A stretch of DNA of 64,000 bases from Onchocerca volvulus (lineage: Eukaryota > Nematoda > Chromadorea > Rhabditida > Onchocercidae), in assembly GCA_000499405.2 (NCBI GenBank), contig HG738139.1, positions 4,922,616 to 4,986,615 of the forward strand, written 5' to 3'. Under the pieces are notes generated by a model that saw nothing but the letters and a program-made list of their open reading frames with translations, did not search any database and was not told where the DNA came from. The position numbers were made by a program, and so were the translations under genes. Below are positions 51,930-64,000 of the stretch, in pieces. Position 1 is the stretch's first letter; each line of letters opens with the position of its first letter.

Positions 51930-54900
51930 GACTTACTTACCTTTTTCTTTTTTCTGTCTCTGTCTTTCGTCACCGACTCAGCCCCCTATATTTTGTCGAC
52001 ATTTCTTCCTGATGTAACAAAATTGCAAGGGTGAATTCTGCTTTTCAGTTCTCACAGATTTCTTCAATTTTCTTGTCTCACTCACTTGGAAAATGAATTT
52101 CGAACTTCGCTAATTAAATCTTTATTATGAATTTGTAAATACATCAAAGGACACAACAATTACAATATCAACAATACAATTTCGATATATCAAAAGACAA
52201 TTTTCATGACGACAATATAACCCAAAGGAAAAGAGAAACCAAATCAAGCCTGACATATTCAACCAACCGACTTCTGTAGCACATCCTTTGAATGATCTCA
52301 TGCTCAGACTCCTTATTTGCAAAGAGAGGATCCTGATAGGGCATTGATCTACACGAAAGGCCTTAGCGCATGAGAGTGGTCACATAGAACAGAGATTACA
52401 AAGCATTTGATCTAATTTCCAACTGATAATTAAAGTTATTTACATTTTGATGCTCTTCTTTTCAAATAAAACATTAGAAATATTGCAACACGAGATCCAT
52501 CCGAAGCATACAATAAACAAATAAAACAGATGTAATGAACCTTAAACTCAATCTAAGATGAAGCCAGTTAATCTTTAACTGATTAAAATCAATAGATTGA
52601 ATCTCGACGATTGAAATTTTTAGATCTGTTTTAGAATTTTTTTATTATTAAAAACTAGATGATATGATCGCAGTAGCATTGCTTCATCAAGGATTTTCTA
52701 TAAACCATATATGTTCGAATATAATTTCCTTAACAGCTCATGAATTTATTTCGCTTTTATTATAGCGTTGTAAAAGCTTTTCTTTGATATTTATTCATGA
52801 ATAGTGAAGAATCTTGCTATTTTTGAAAAAAAAGCATTGATCTAAAAATTTCAATACTCCGAGATTCACTGCATTGATTTTGATCATGTCAACGATTACT
52901 TAGCATTACCCCAGATTAAGTTCGAATATACTTTACATCCTGGAATACTTGGGAATCTGATTTGTAATTCTTTTTACATCTTTTTCACTCATAAATTAAT
53001 TTCCTGATTTTATAATGCTTTCAAAATTTCTCTAAATTAAAACTGTAAGCAGGAATGCTAAATTTTTTTCTAATATCTTAAAGAAGGACACTTTCAGTAC
53101 TTTAAAGGAGAGCAGTATTCCATAATCACTGTCGATCTTCAAATGGAGGAATTCTGCAAAGAGGAGAAGAAAAGATTGAGGGAGATTGTAGGGAAGTACA
53201 CAAGAAGTGAAAGAAAAGAGAGGAAGGAGTGAGCAAAAAGAAGAATAGTTGGCTCAGGATTCAGAATCTAATAAGTTGAATCGGGCGAATCAACCTGTGG
53301 ATGGGCTTCTTTGCCAGAAGATCTTCAGATGTCAGCACTGTTAATTGAGAAAAGTAACGGGAAACAAGGAAGAGGATGGAAGCGACTTGAAAAATCGTCT
53401 TGTAAACTTTTGTTTATTTAATATTTGCTTGGAAAAATGATATATTGAGCATAGCTTGAAAATGCCTATAATGATTAGCATTCGAATCTTTGTAAAATTA
53501 ATTAATGCATAAAATTAATTGTAAAAATTAATTAACTAATGCTTAAAATTAATCATGTTTCATTTACCAATGTCTCAATTGAACTGAGACGTCCCAGCGC
53601 TTTTCACGTCCGATATTGAGAATCTTCTGAAACAACTCGACAAGTAGTTGGTGATAGTGTAAGCAGATATGTACATGGAGATCTGAAGTTTAAAAAAATT
53701 CAGAAGTCAATAGGACCATTAATTTCACCTTTTCCAGGTGGTAAAAGAATCACTACATTCAGTATTTCTGTTGCTACCTGCGTTACGAATACAGAAAAGC
53801 ATTCGGCAGTATAAATTCACGTCCGTTCGGGTACGATAAATAGGAGAGGAGCAAAATTTGTGGTCAGAGAAGAATGCAAAAATTACGTCATCTAGGAGAT
53901 AAGAAATCTAATTTCTCGAAAAAAAAGATCTCGATTATGGGGTCAAATCTGCGAAATTTTTTTCTAAAGATTTTGTAAACTTGACTTCATGATTTTCATT
54001 TTTAAATGGATTTTTTTCAGGTCAATTGAAAGTGCAACCTTTCCCAAATAGTCAATTGTTCGCTGCCTGTTTCAGTTCATTGTTCTATAACCGAAAAGAA
54101 AAGGAAAAATACCAGTCGGTAATATTGATAAAAAATTAAAAAATTGAAAACAAAGAAAAAATAATGAAAAAAAAAAATGAAGCAGTTGAATTCTAAGCAT
54201 GAAAGAAAGATGTGCTATGTCTTACAATATAATCTGACATTATTTATGATATTACGACGAAAATCAGATGAATTAATTTGCGAATAAATCAGATCTGCGA
54301 ATTCGCAATAGTCCAGAGCTCTTGAAGGTCTTTAAAAAAAAAAAAAACTTTTTTTTTTTGTTAATTTGTTCCTTTTTAATGTTTTTAATATTTACATCTT
54401 GTTTATGTACATTGTATAAATTTCAATTTATGTATCCAGTTTGTACTTGGAAATTAGTTGATACAATTATGTTAATATAATATTAATAATCCAATTCAGG
54501 TAACATCAATTATTTGCAAATAATTGACATCATTGATTTTATTTAAAAATTATTGATATTATTCATATAACTGATTAGTAGCATGTGGCCATGTGCCTCA
54601 CATGACCCCATTATGAACACTCAACTATAAATTTTTGATCACACCATGATTTTTTTTTTCTTTATGGAAAATTTAAGTTAGAATTCTAAAATAGTAAAGA
54701 TATCAGTAATCAACATTAGTTTATTAACAATGCTGTTGATTCTGTCCCATAATTTGATGATAGATTTTGTTTATCAGATGATTCATTTCACTGCTATGCT
54801 AAAATATATGCGAATTTATTAATTGTTCACTAAAAAGTAATAGAGCAGTAAACATAATAGAACAGAAAACTTAGAGAAATTCCTCTCTCAGATTCTTTTC

Positions 54901-55790
54901 CATTGATAATAAATTATAAAGTCTTTTTTGTTTGTTTTTTTTTTTTTTTTTTCTATTTGAAAAGCAGTACAACCATGATTGAGTCATAAAAGCATGACCT
55001 GACTTTATATGAATCCTTCAATAACACATAGTACAGGAAGGCAATAATGTTCGCATGATCGAGAAATCGATTTAAGCTAAGTCTTAATTTATGAGTGTGC
55101 GACAGGATTAAGATGCTTTGCTGAAACCGAATCTGGTGTATTTCTTAAAGATACGATACATGCATGAATCATTGAAGTATTTCTTTTTTCATTATTGAAG
55201 CAATTTATGAGCTGATGGATTTTCCGAATAAGCGAAATTCACTGTTACCATTTAATAAAATAGGATTGATAAGGGAAGAAATTTTATTGCTAGAACTTGT
55301 ATAGGCACGAATCAGCATGGGAAATCTAGATCCATCATTGAAAAGTCGCAAAAATAGAAATCGTGACAATAGAAATTTTGTCGCTAAAAACTTGAATGAT
55401 AACGAAACAGTATGGAAAATCTAAAATCCACCATCAAAAGGTCGCAGAAGTAGAAATCGTAACAATAAGATATAGAAGCAATGTAATAGAGCAAATGACA
55501 GTGTTTTATGAACTGTTTCTCAAATTTGATGTATGGATAAATGAATGATTTACCCGTAAAGATTGGAAAAAGACGAAAACGAGAAAGAATTATTCCGGAC
55601 ATCCAACAATCAACAACTTCAATTTATTCATTTCAATCCTTCTACTACTCATCCATTCAGGGCGGTTTTATAAACGTACAATAACATACGTGGGCAGCAT
55701 CAATCTTCTCGGTCTATCGGTCAATCACGATATCTTTTATATCAGCGAAAAATTCACTTTCAGTTGACAAATTTCTAATTCGACCTCTAT
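51930..55790. other. AT-rich intergenic spacer
   Basis: About 3.9 kb without recognisable exons on either strand. It contains poly-T runs (54929-54952, near 54350) and purine-rich stretches near 53160-53240. Short open frames here have no protein-like content. Confidence 0.55.
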
Positions 55791-55810
55791 CCTATCACAT
55801 CAACGCTCTT

Positions 55811-58668
55811 ATGTAAGTTTTCCCCCTTTTTATTGCTTCGTTTCCATTTAATTTTTTCCTAATTGAAGATAATTAATTAAAAGCAGACTGAATAAGAAGA
55901 GCAAAAATATTTGAGAAATAGAAATTTTTAGGAAAATTTTTGTTGCATTGTTCGGAAAAAATAGTTATATTTCAAATGGACCTCATTAATTGAATACATT
56001 AATTTGAATTGAAATAATCATATTTCCGAAATATGGATTCTTAAAATGATTCGACTTATGGAGTAGAATGCAATGTCAAAAATAATCTACACGTTAATGA
56101 TAATTAATACTGATTAGTGTAGTATCTGATAGAACCTCTTCTTTATTTATGGAAATGATATTCTGCTGAATTTCGGACTTTATAGGCTTATTTGGATTTT
56201 TATATTACATTTATATTCATTGGTAAAAGGACAAAGCGGCAGAAGTGGACCAACTGGACCACTTACCGATGATTTTCAAAATTGGCTTGTATCAAATGGC
56301 TATGAAACTTTAAATTTTGATCGGCCAGATATTGGTCCAAGCGGTAGTTTTGGTGGTAGAACGAAAAGAGATCAAAAAGTAAGAATTTTATTTTGCATGA
56401 ATGTGTCATTTTCTAAAGAATACAGCATATTAATTAATCTAGATTAAATAATATTAGAGATAAATAATTTGTGAACTTTGATTCTTTTCAAAAAGCTGGT
56501 CAAATATATATAATATGAAGTTAAATAATAGAACTCATCCTTCAATCTACAATTATTTGTTGCTTTAACAAAAACGATAAAAAATTTCCCCAATTTTATA
56601 ACCTTCAGAAATGGGTCAGATTTGAAAATACAGTAATCCCATTACAGTAACAAAGTTGTTTTCAGATATTACGTGAGCCCGTGATTTTTGTACACGGTAA
56701 TGCAGATGCAGCATTATATATACAACCACCGTTAGCAACCGGATGGTCACGTTCAATTCAATATTTCTTGGAGCAGAACTATACTTCGGCCGAATTATAT
56801 GCAACAACCTGGGGTGATACCTGGTCAGGTGGTAGTATCTTGACTACTTACAGTACCATGCATACCTGTTCAAATCTCATATATTTGAGAAAATTTCTGA
56901 CTGCTGTATTGGATTATACTGGTGCGCCCAAGGTTGATATCATTGCACATTCTCTTGCTGTACCATTGATGAGGTGATACTTTGCGAATTTTTTTTTTGC
57001 GACAAAATTATGAAATAAAATTAAATATTCTTGCTAATTTAAGGAATAATCTACGAAGGATTTAAGAATTTGACATGTCTTATATTTGCAGCTTTTTTAA
57101 CTTTAAGCATAACTTTAAACGTTTTTTAATTTTAGTTTTTTATATTTTGAGGTTCTTTTAAGCAAATTTTTAATTCGGGATAAAAGATTTTGGCAATTTG
57201 ATATAAGACTGAAAAATAGATCCCAAACATCGATGATCTCTCTGTAAAGGGTAAACTTGAAAAACAGTTTGACAAATGGTGCAAAAACTTGTTCAGGAAA
57301 ACGACCTCATGTCCGACATGTAATCATATCAGCATTCCTAGAGTTGATCAATATATGACTTTAAATTTCGTCAATGTTTAATTTTTGATTTAGTAAAAGC
57401 AGTTTTTTGTAGCTTACCGTTTTTATTATCTAGATTTTCAAAATAAAACAATAGAAACATGGTTCGAACATAATTGAAGAAATAATAATATTAATTAAAG
57501 ATTAATCAAAATTTGGAATAATATTTTGCAAAAGTTAGAAAAAATTTAGTGCAATTCTATAAACTGGCTTTTACTTTGGCAATAAAGATTTAACAGTAAA
57601 CAGAAATTTTAAATAAGATCATTTCATCTAAGGATGTCTTCTCAGGAAAGTTCTAAAAGGTGGCAATCTGATAGCAACTGATGGAAATTGCGTTCTTGGG
57701 AAACCTTTGGGTCATCGAGTTGATACATTTTTGGGCATTTCTGGTGCCAATTATGGTCTTTGTGTTTGTCAATTGGCACAAACAATACCAGCCTGGTGCA
57801 ACGCTTTGGATGGTTTATATCCCGGATATACATGTGAAGATCAGGTAAATTCATTATTGTTGTCCAATCTTGCGATGATTGACGAAATGATTGATTTGTT
57901 ATTTGAATTTCTTCAAGATTGCTGTTTAATTTGAGCATTAAAAGCTGTAAATGAACTACGCTTTGCGTAAAAGCTTTTAAATTTACATCATTCTTATGTC
58001 AGCTTCAATTGGTAAGTAACAAACAATGGTTCGAAAATTCGATACTATCGATATTGCAAAATTTCAACCAAATTTAGATCAAACGAAGAGTAGTGATTCT
58101 GATTCGTCATATTGACATAATCCTTGTAATATTTCTGTTAAATACAAGATTCAATAAGTCTAATATTTCCCGAATAATCAGTACAATCTTGAATGAATTA
58201 AATGAAAACATCTTTTTGCAGTTAATTTGTGCATATCCAGACTCCGAATGCAAGCAAAAAAACTATTCCGCATTTTTGGAGAATTTAAATAATGATCCGA
58301 ATCGAGAAGCGGATCATGTATATGCCATGTGGTCCGACGGTAATCTCTTAAAATCTGAACCTGAGAACTTCGTATTTCGAGTAGACTGATAATTCTTTCG
58401 AATCAATTGAACAATATAATGAAGCTTTTTGAAAACTGTTGTAAAAGATTAAAAAAACTGCATGATAGCAGACAAAACAGGAAAGAAAATACATTCTTGT
58501 TTTCCAGTCGACGAAGTGTTACTATTTCGCGGAATGACCTGGGGCAAATCGACCAGTAGGATACCAGGAATGAATGGTCGTTGGGTATCCGACAGAAATG
58601 GTCATATAGCGATGAAAGATCTAACGGAATTAAGACAGTATGAGGCAGTGGTGCATCATTCTATTTAA
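55811..58668 (+). CDS. Secreted class-2 lipase (lips-type) with intron-split start codon
   Basis: Extracellular alpha/beta-hydrolase of the nematode Lipase_2 family. Exons: 55811-55812 (AT of the start codon), 56186-56378, 56666-56973, 57646-57844, 58222-58339 and 58508-58668, giving 981 nt and 326 aa. The AT|GTAAGT donor and TTATAG|G acceptor recreate ATG and give MLIWIFILHLYSLVKGQSG, a good signal peptide. Next are EPVIFVHGNADAAL (oxyanion region), LYATTWGDTWSGG, PKVDIIAHSLAVPLMRK (nucleophile Ser), FLGISGANYGLCVC, DHVYAMWSDVDEVLLFRGMT, TSRIPG and a C-terminal HIAMKDLTELRQYEAVVHHS with the expected His. The nucleophile elbow is A-H-S-L-A, where G-x-S-x-G is usual. At 58339 the phase-1 donor (GACG|GTAATC) is chosen because it restores the WSDVDE motif; reading on reaches a stop. 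It is convergent with cct-6. Confidence 0.88.
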
Positions 58669-59057
58669 TTTATTTCAACCTTTTTTTTTGCCTCTTTAAA
58701 AAGCAAGTGTATAATGAGTAATGAACCATGCTTTCAACGCAATCAGCATTTATTGAAAATTAAACAAACAAAATTTCTTAGCCCAGTTTCTGTGACATAG
58801 AAATATTAATTATTTGCATTGTTATGATTCGCAAGTTATCTCTCATTGAAGATTCGAATAAAATAAAGAGATAAAAATATAAAGGGATGCAAAAGAAAGG
58901 AGAAACTTGTCTCCAAAAATTTTGTCAGGAATTCCACATCATAAACAAAGGTGTGTATCAATCATATCCATATTGGAATGCAATGAATTTAAAAATGGAA
59001 CAAATAAACAATAAAGAAAGCGAAATAGACATTTCCTGACCAGTGATCAATTTCCAT

Positions 59058-62000
59058 TCATTTATTGCCTTTCAAGTTTGTCATACCAGCACGCATTACT
59101 TCATCAACATGAAGTAAATTACATGCGATAACACAAGCTGAAGCTAAGCTGTTCTGCTTGACCACAACATTATCCCAAATATTCTAAAATTATATTAAAA
59201 ATTTATATTTCGGTTTCATTAAAATAAAAATTCAGTCAAAAAAAGTTTAAATTAGAAATCTCATTTCAATCAATAATTACATAAAGGATAACTACTTTCC
59301 TTGAAGGAATTATCAGCATTAACAATACCTCACAACTTAAAATGAAAATCAGACGTCGGAACTATCTAAAAACTCAACGCATAGTCATATTTTTATAAGA
59401 TCATATTTCTATCAGAGGCAATGGTGCAATGATGAACGTCAGTAAAAGCTAAAACTAAAAAATCCGAACATCTAAAAATCAAGTCCCCATGAAATTTGGA
59501 TAATTTTTCAATCTGAAATTCCCAATCATAGAAAGCTAGCGATACCTGAGGACTGCACGGTTCCCCTGATGTGATGTCTAAGCCAACGGGCATTTTACCC
59601 TTGCAAGCAATCCGTTCTTCGATTAATTTCACTATTGTTTCTTGTGCATCGAATCCAGCATTTGCTGCTAGCGTTTTTGGAACTATTAATAGTGCGTCTG
59701 CATAAGCCTAGAACATTGGAAACAACAAATATTGAAAATAATTTTGTTTATTTAAAACTAATCACAATGGAAAAAATTTTCTGACAGGAATTCCAAACAG
59801 CCTGTCCAAACGAAACCTTCTGCTCATGTAAGAATAATTTCTATTTACTTGTACTCCCAATTTTGCTCGACCTTTCACTTTGTCCACTTCATTCTTCAGC
59901 ATGCAATATGCACCAATTTCAAAAGCACCTGCTCCTGGTACAACTGCTTCTACAATATGGACAAATGATTTTCTGCTACATTTACAATTGAAAAAAAAAA
60001 AAAAAAAAAAAAAGGATACAGATGAATCAAATTGTATAAACCATGAAATACCTAATATAATGAAAAGCTTATTTAATAATTCAGTGATTTATTCATGATA
60101 ATACTACGATATTCTTTACTGAAGTATCCATAAGAAAGCTAAATTACTCTTTTAATCTATTATTGGCTATGTTTTCGACAGTTGATATATATTGTAACAA
60201 TTAACTAAAATAAAAGTCAGATGATAAAAATATTATTGGATATCTATGAAAGGACTTACGATCACTGAATGTATTGAAAACTGCTCTAATGCCATCATGA
60301 AGAGCATCTTTAATTTGCGTAATTGTATGTTTATTAGGCCCTTTTAATAAAATAGTTACTGATTTCGGGTCTTTGCAATCTTCAATAAACGTATACTTGT
60401 CTTCGCCCTGTAGATAAATAGAAAAATTGATAAATTATAATTATACAGAATATAATTTCTAACTCATAATTTTCTCTCATCCTTTTTCACGATGCTGCAT
60501 GCTTGCCAAGATTATCGAAAATACGAAAATAAAAGTGCAGAACTATAATTTCTTAAATAATATGCACATAACATTTTTGAAACCGAAAACGATGAAGCTG
60601 TTGATGGCATTAATTTAAAATATTAAAAGTGTCTTAATTCTTCGACTCATACTGCAATTTGCTTGTAAAAGGTTAAGTCAATCAACATGAAATTTCCCAT
60701 GCAACATTTTCAATGAGTCAAAATCAGGAATAGTTATATTATCAGCTTATAATAGTTATTTTAAAACTTACTAAAACATGTTCATAAACTGTGCCAGCAT
60801 GTCCAAGTACATCTGGCGTAAGGTCATCAACTGCATTCACCGCTTCACCGCCAACTGCCAACTGCAGTCGTTCCATATTACGTCGCTTTGCTCGCCGCAG
60901 TGCCAAAATACCATTTTTTGCGAGCATATCCAATGATGGTGGATCAATACCCTGCAACATTGTAATTCAAATTACATTTATTTCCAGCTAACATCTTTCC
61001 TGTTTTTCCGAATTTTGTAAAAGTTCTAACTCAATATTAGATAAATTCCAATGAATATTATATAGGATAGAGGAAGAAACGACGAACCTTCTGGTTAATT
61101 ACCACAAAACCACGTTTTTTTCCATCAGCTTTTTCTGCCTCATCACACACTTTCTTCTTCAGATCAACAATTTTCTGGACCTTTCGCATAATGAATTCTC
61201 TTTCAGCAATAACAAGCTTTTCTCGTTCAGCTGCTGACTTATAAAAGAAACCCGAATTCACTTCGCTGAAAATGTTCAAACAATTCTTTCTATACTTGAA
61301 AGCACTTCTCTCATCTAACATCGACCCCTCTTTTGATGACAGTTTTCTAAAGAGTAAGCCTATAGTAGGAATATTAAAAACAGATCTGGATTGTCAGTAA
61401 ATATTAAGAAAAGCTTCTGGAGAAGATACGATATTATTGAACTGAGACAATGCCCAAGATATTGTGAAAGTATGGATATGAACAGAGAACTATTACGTTT
61501 TCTCATATTCCAACGAAACATTGCATGTCAAAATGTAAGCATTCTTCAGATTTTTCGGCATATCAGGATGTCGAGCACCATGATCCAAAACTAATCCACG
61601 CACCAGTTTAGTATCCATGTCGCTTTCATGTTGCATCTCCTGAAAATCAGAATTTATTCCAGTCATTTGCTGAAAACCTACTATATTTTCATCATAAATA
61701 TTATGCTTTTTAAAAGTTAACAGAATTGATTATAGCCATCTGTACCAATTATTCTGCGTAAGCATGCTAACAAAGTAGTGCGTGCTCATGTAGCAACTCA
61801 AGTTAGAGGCAACAAAATCTTAAATTTGATTTAAACAAGAAAACCAGTGAATCCATCTTTCTAAGTATACATTTTCAGATAACTCAATTAAACAGAAATT
61901 CATTTTTACCAAGCCGAAACTCAACCTGCATTTCAATCATATGTAAATTTGGATGCGGATCGTTTCCAATTCGTATCGCCAACACAGCATCCACAACACA

Positions 62001-63576
62001 TTCCGTAATGTGATCCGCCAGTTTTTGGCTAAGTTTTGTTCTCAGTGAGGTCCGTGCTACCTATGTAAAAAATGATTCAGCTTCTCTTCACAGGACGAAT
62101 AAATTTTTTAATAGAGGAAATCAAAAATGAAATTTAAAGTAATAATGTCCTTTGCAAAATTATTTGTAAAAACATTTTACATCTTTATAAAGTTACTTGT
62201 TTATAATTCCTGTTGAAGAATGTAAGATGATAACTGCGTCTAAGAGATGGAATCGGAATTAATTGGAAGGTGTCTAGATACTAAAGGCATAAAATACTTT
62301 TCACTGAGTTATTCACAAATTCTTCATCAAATTAGATCACAAAATTTTTCATTAAAGTAATTTTCGAAGACATACAAAATATGATTCATAAATGACACAA
62401 ATTTAGGATATTATATTTATCAATAAATACCTCGATCAGCAGTTCACGATCAATTTTTGGTGTTTGTTTGAAATTTTCGAGAAACTCAAGAGTTTTCTTA
62501 CTCGCATATTCGAAACCCTCTGTGATTAGTCTTGGATGAACACCCTGAAATAACATAAATGAATGCTGAAATGTTGGAACAAAAAAAAAGAAAAAACTTC
62601 TGTCACAATAATTATATCAACATACTTCAGAAACATAAAGATCAGCCTGTTTGAGAAGTTCGCCTATAAAAAGAACAGTAGAAGTAGTGCCGTCACCAGT
62701 TACATCATCTTGAGCGGTTGTAGCTTTTGCAATCATCGCAGCTGTTGGATGTTGAATTTGCTATAACAAGTAGATATTATATGGACTAAATAAGAAAAGA
62801 AAAATTTATAATTTACAAAGCTCTACAACAGGGAATGGATTTAACAGAATAATCAAATATTAACTAAGTTTCTATCAGGAAGGCCATTGTAGGCCAGTCT
62901 AACTTCATTTAAATCAATATTAAAAAAGCATACTACAGTGAACGACTAAATTGTTTATTACCATCGTTATTACGATAACAATTTATTTTCATCGTCGTTT
63001 TTCTTATAAATTAAGTCAAGCTGCAAAGCTATTCATACAAAAATATGAACTGCAAGCACATCAGAATGATTCAGATTCGCAACTTTCAGACATATTTTAA
63101 ACAAGCTCATTCTTAATCTCATCCTTTATGCAGTAAATCTTATTTTATGCAGAATTATTTTAACTATATTATCTGTTCATCAAGATGAAGATGACGAACA
63201 ATCTCATTAACTAACCATTTCATGTAGCAATACATTACCATCCTTGGTCAATTTGATATCACCTGAACCAGATACAAGCCTGTAAAATGTGAAATGACTA
63301 GTGCAAAGATAATTTTAACAATCAACTATGCATGTATAATCAGGCCATGAATGCATCAGAGCATGATCACATATTGAATCCCAATTTTTTCTTTCCTCCG
63401 ATTTTATCGATTTTTTTTTTGAATCGGAATCAAACTAACATTTTCATTGTTCCCTTGGGTCCGAGATTAGTACGCATCACTTCCATTAATCCCTTCGCTC
63501 CACTGACGTTTAACTCTAATGCCGCCGCATGGCGAGCCAATTCAGCTTTGGGATTCAAACAACGAATCGATGCCAT
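59058..63576 (-). CDS. cct-6: T-complex chaperonin subunit zeta (CCT6/TCP-1 zeta), complete
   Basis: Subunit of the cytosolic group II chaperonin CCT/TRiC, which folds actin and tubulin using ATP. Twelve exons (minus) close in phase to 540 aa: 63440-63576, 63216-63279, 62626-62760, 62431-62544, 61926-62060, 61497-61639, 61088-61265, 60772-60951, 60260-60407, 59849-59949, 59546-59707 and 59058-59183. It begins [20 protein letters not shown]. Hallmarks are the ATP-site loops [25 protein letters not shown] and [14 protein letters not shown], then [52 protein letters not shown], the nucleotide loop VVPGAGAFE and a terminal VDEVMRAGM. Length and exon content match the zeta subunit (human CCT6A 531 aa), with the zeta-specific [10 protein letters not shown] segment. 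The first intron splits an ATG codon in TMKML. This is expected to be essential and constitutively expressed. Confidence 0.97.
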
Positions 63577-64000
63577 ATTTTACGTCTTCCTATAACGAAC
63601 TCATTTGCTAAATTATTATTTAGTCTATATCTTACGGAAGAAGAACAATGGAGAAACAAAAGATGATGTTTCGGCTGACATAATAGTATTCGTGTTGTAC
63701 AAGCCGATAATTTGAATGTTCCAGTTTCTGATGAAATGCAAAATATTAGGGCAATAACTGTTGCATATACAAATTATGTGTAGCGTAGATTTCGCATAAA
63801 GACGTGAAATTAAGACAAGCATAGAAGTGATTTTTGGAAAGTATGCAAGAAATGAAATTAATAACCCCTAAAGTCAAAATCTTTAATTATTTTTGTTCTT
63901 AAGAATTGCCTTTCCTCGAATTCTGAATGAACACATACGTCAAACGTAAATCCCCATAAAAACTAGGATTCCAGGCCGATTGGCCCTAGGTCAATCATAT
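63577..64000. other. Promoter-side flank of cct-6
   Basis: This 424-bp stretch lies upstream of the cct-6 start at the right window edge. No exon is recognised on either strand. A short minus-strand open frame at 63625-63822 has no recognisable content. Confidence 0.5.

Noticed and set aside
52125..52322. 65-codon minus-strand ORF in the spacer right of the repeat island
   Set aside because: It has no recognisable motif, no splice partners and isolated AT-rich context.

Overview
This window is AT-rich animal genomic DNA with many introns. Coding exons are short (about 30-300 nt) and sit behind C. elegans-type acceptors (TTTCAG, TTTTAG, TTATAG) and GTAAGT/GTTAGT donors. The first gene reads as a nematode UNC-64 syntaxin. 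The compact introns, large AT-rich spacers and protein similarities suggest a parasitic nematode, probably filarial or another spirurid; the species-level guess is inference. Gene models were built by hand, chaining exons by reading frame and intron phase. Nearly all junctions close in phase, which is the main support for the coordinates.

Layout. 1-2115 (-): 5' half of a syntaxin-1/unc-64 gene that runs off the left edge. 2116-9184: long non-coding spacer with microsatellites and small tandem repeats. 9185 to about 12977, perhaps 14426 (-): four-TM MARVEL-like protein. 15541-19575 (+): EHD/sarcalumenin-type dynamin-like GTPase with a Lys/Ser-rich tail instead of an EH domain. 21555-25958 (+): NR2E-like nuclear receptor. 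26382-28294 (-): UBE2G1/ubc-7 ubiquitin-conjugating enzyme. 28295-32212: spacer. 32213-34422 (-): unrecognised 267-aa protein with a possible N-terminal helix-turn-helix. 36674-39093 (+): KDEL-tailed PDI-family protein with a CEAC active site. 40099-45172 (-): complete BTB-BACK-Kelch protein of KLHL18 type. 45599-45972 (+): small unrecognised two-exon gene. About 46.4-51.9 kb: repeat island holding a decayed Helitron, two solo LTRs with TG..CA ends and target-site duplications, and a weak BEL/Pao gag-like remnant. 51.9-55.8 kb: spacer. 55811-58668 (+): secreted class-2 lipase whose start codon appears split by an intron. 59058-63576 (-): complete cct-6 (TCP-1 zeta).

The genes are mostly unrelated housekeeping or neuronal/secretory functions, not a pathway cluster. 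Three convergent pairs have 3' ends within about 0.4-1 kb: nhr/ubc-7, PDI/KLHL18 and lipase/cct-6. No bacterial-type operon, CRISPR array, rRNA or convincing tRNA was seen. The most notable points are three phase-supported GC-AG introns, the split ATG, the EHD protein without an EH domain, the CEAC-type PDI, and a solo LTR nested inside the Helitron Rep region.
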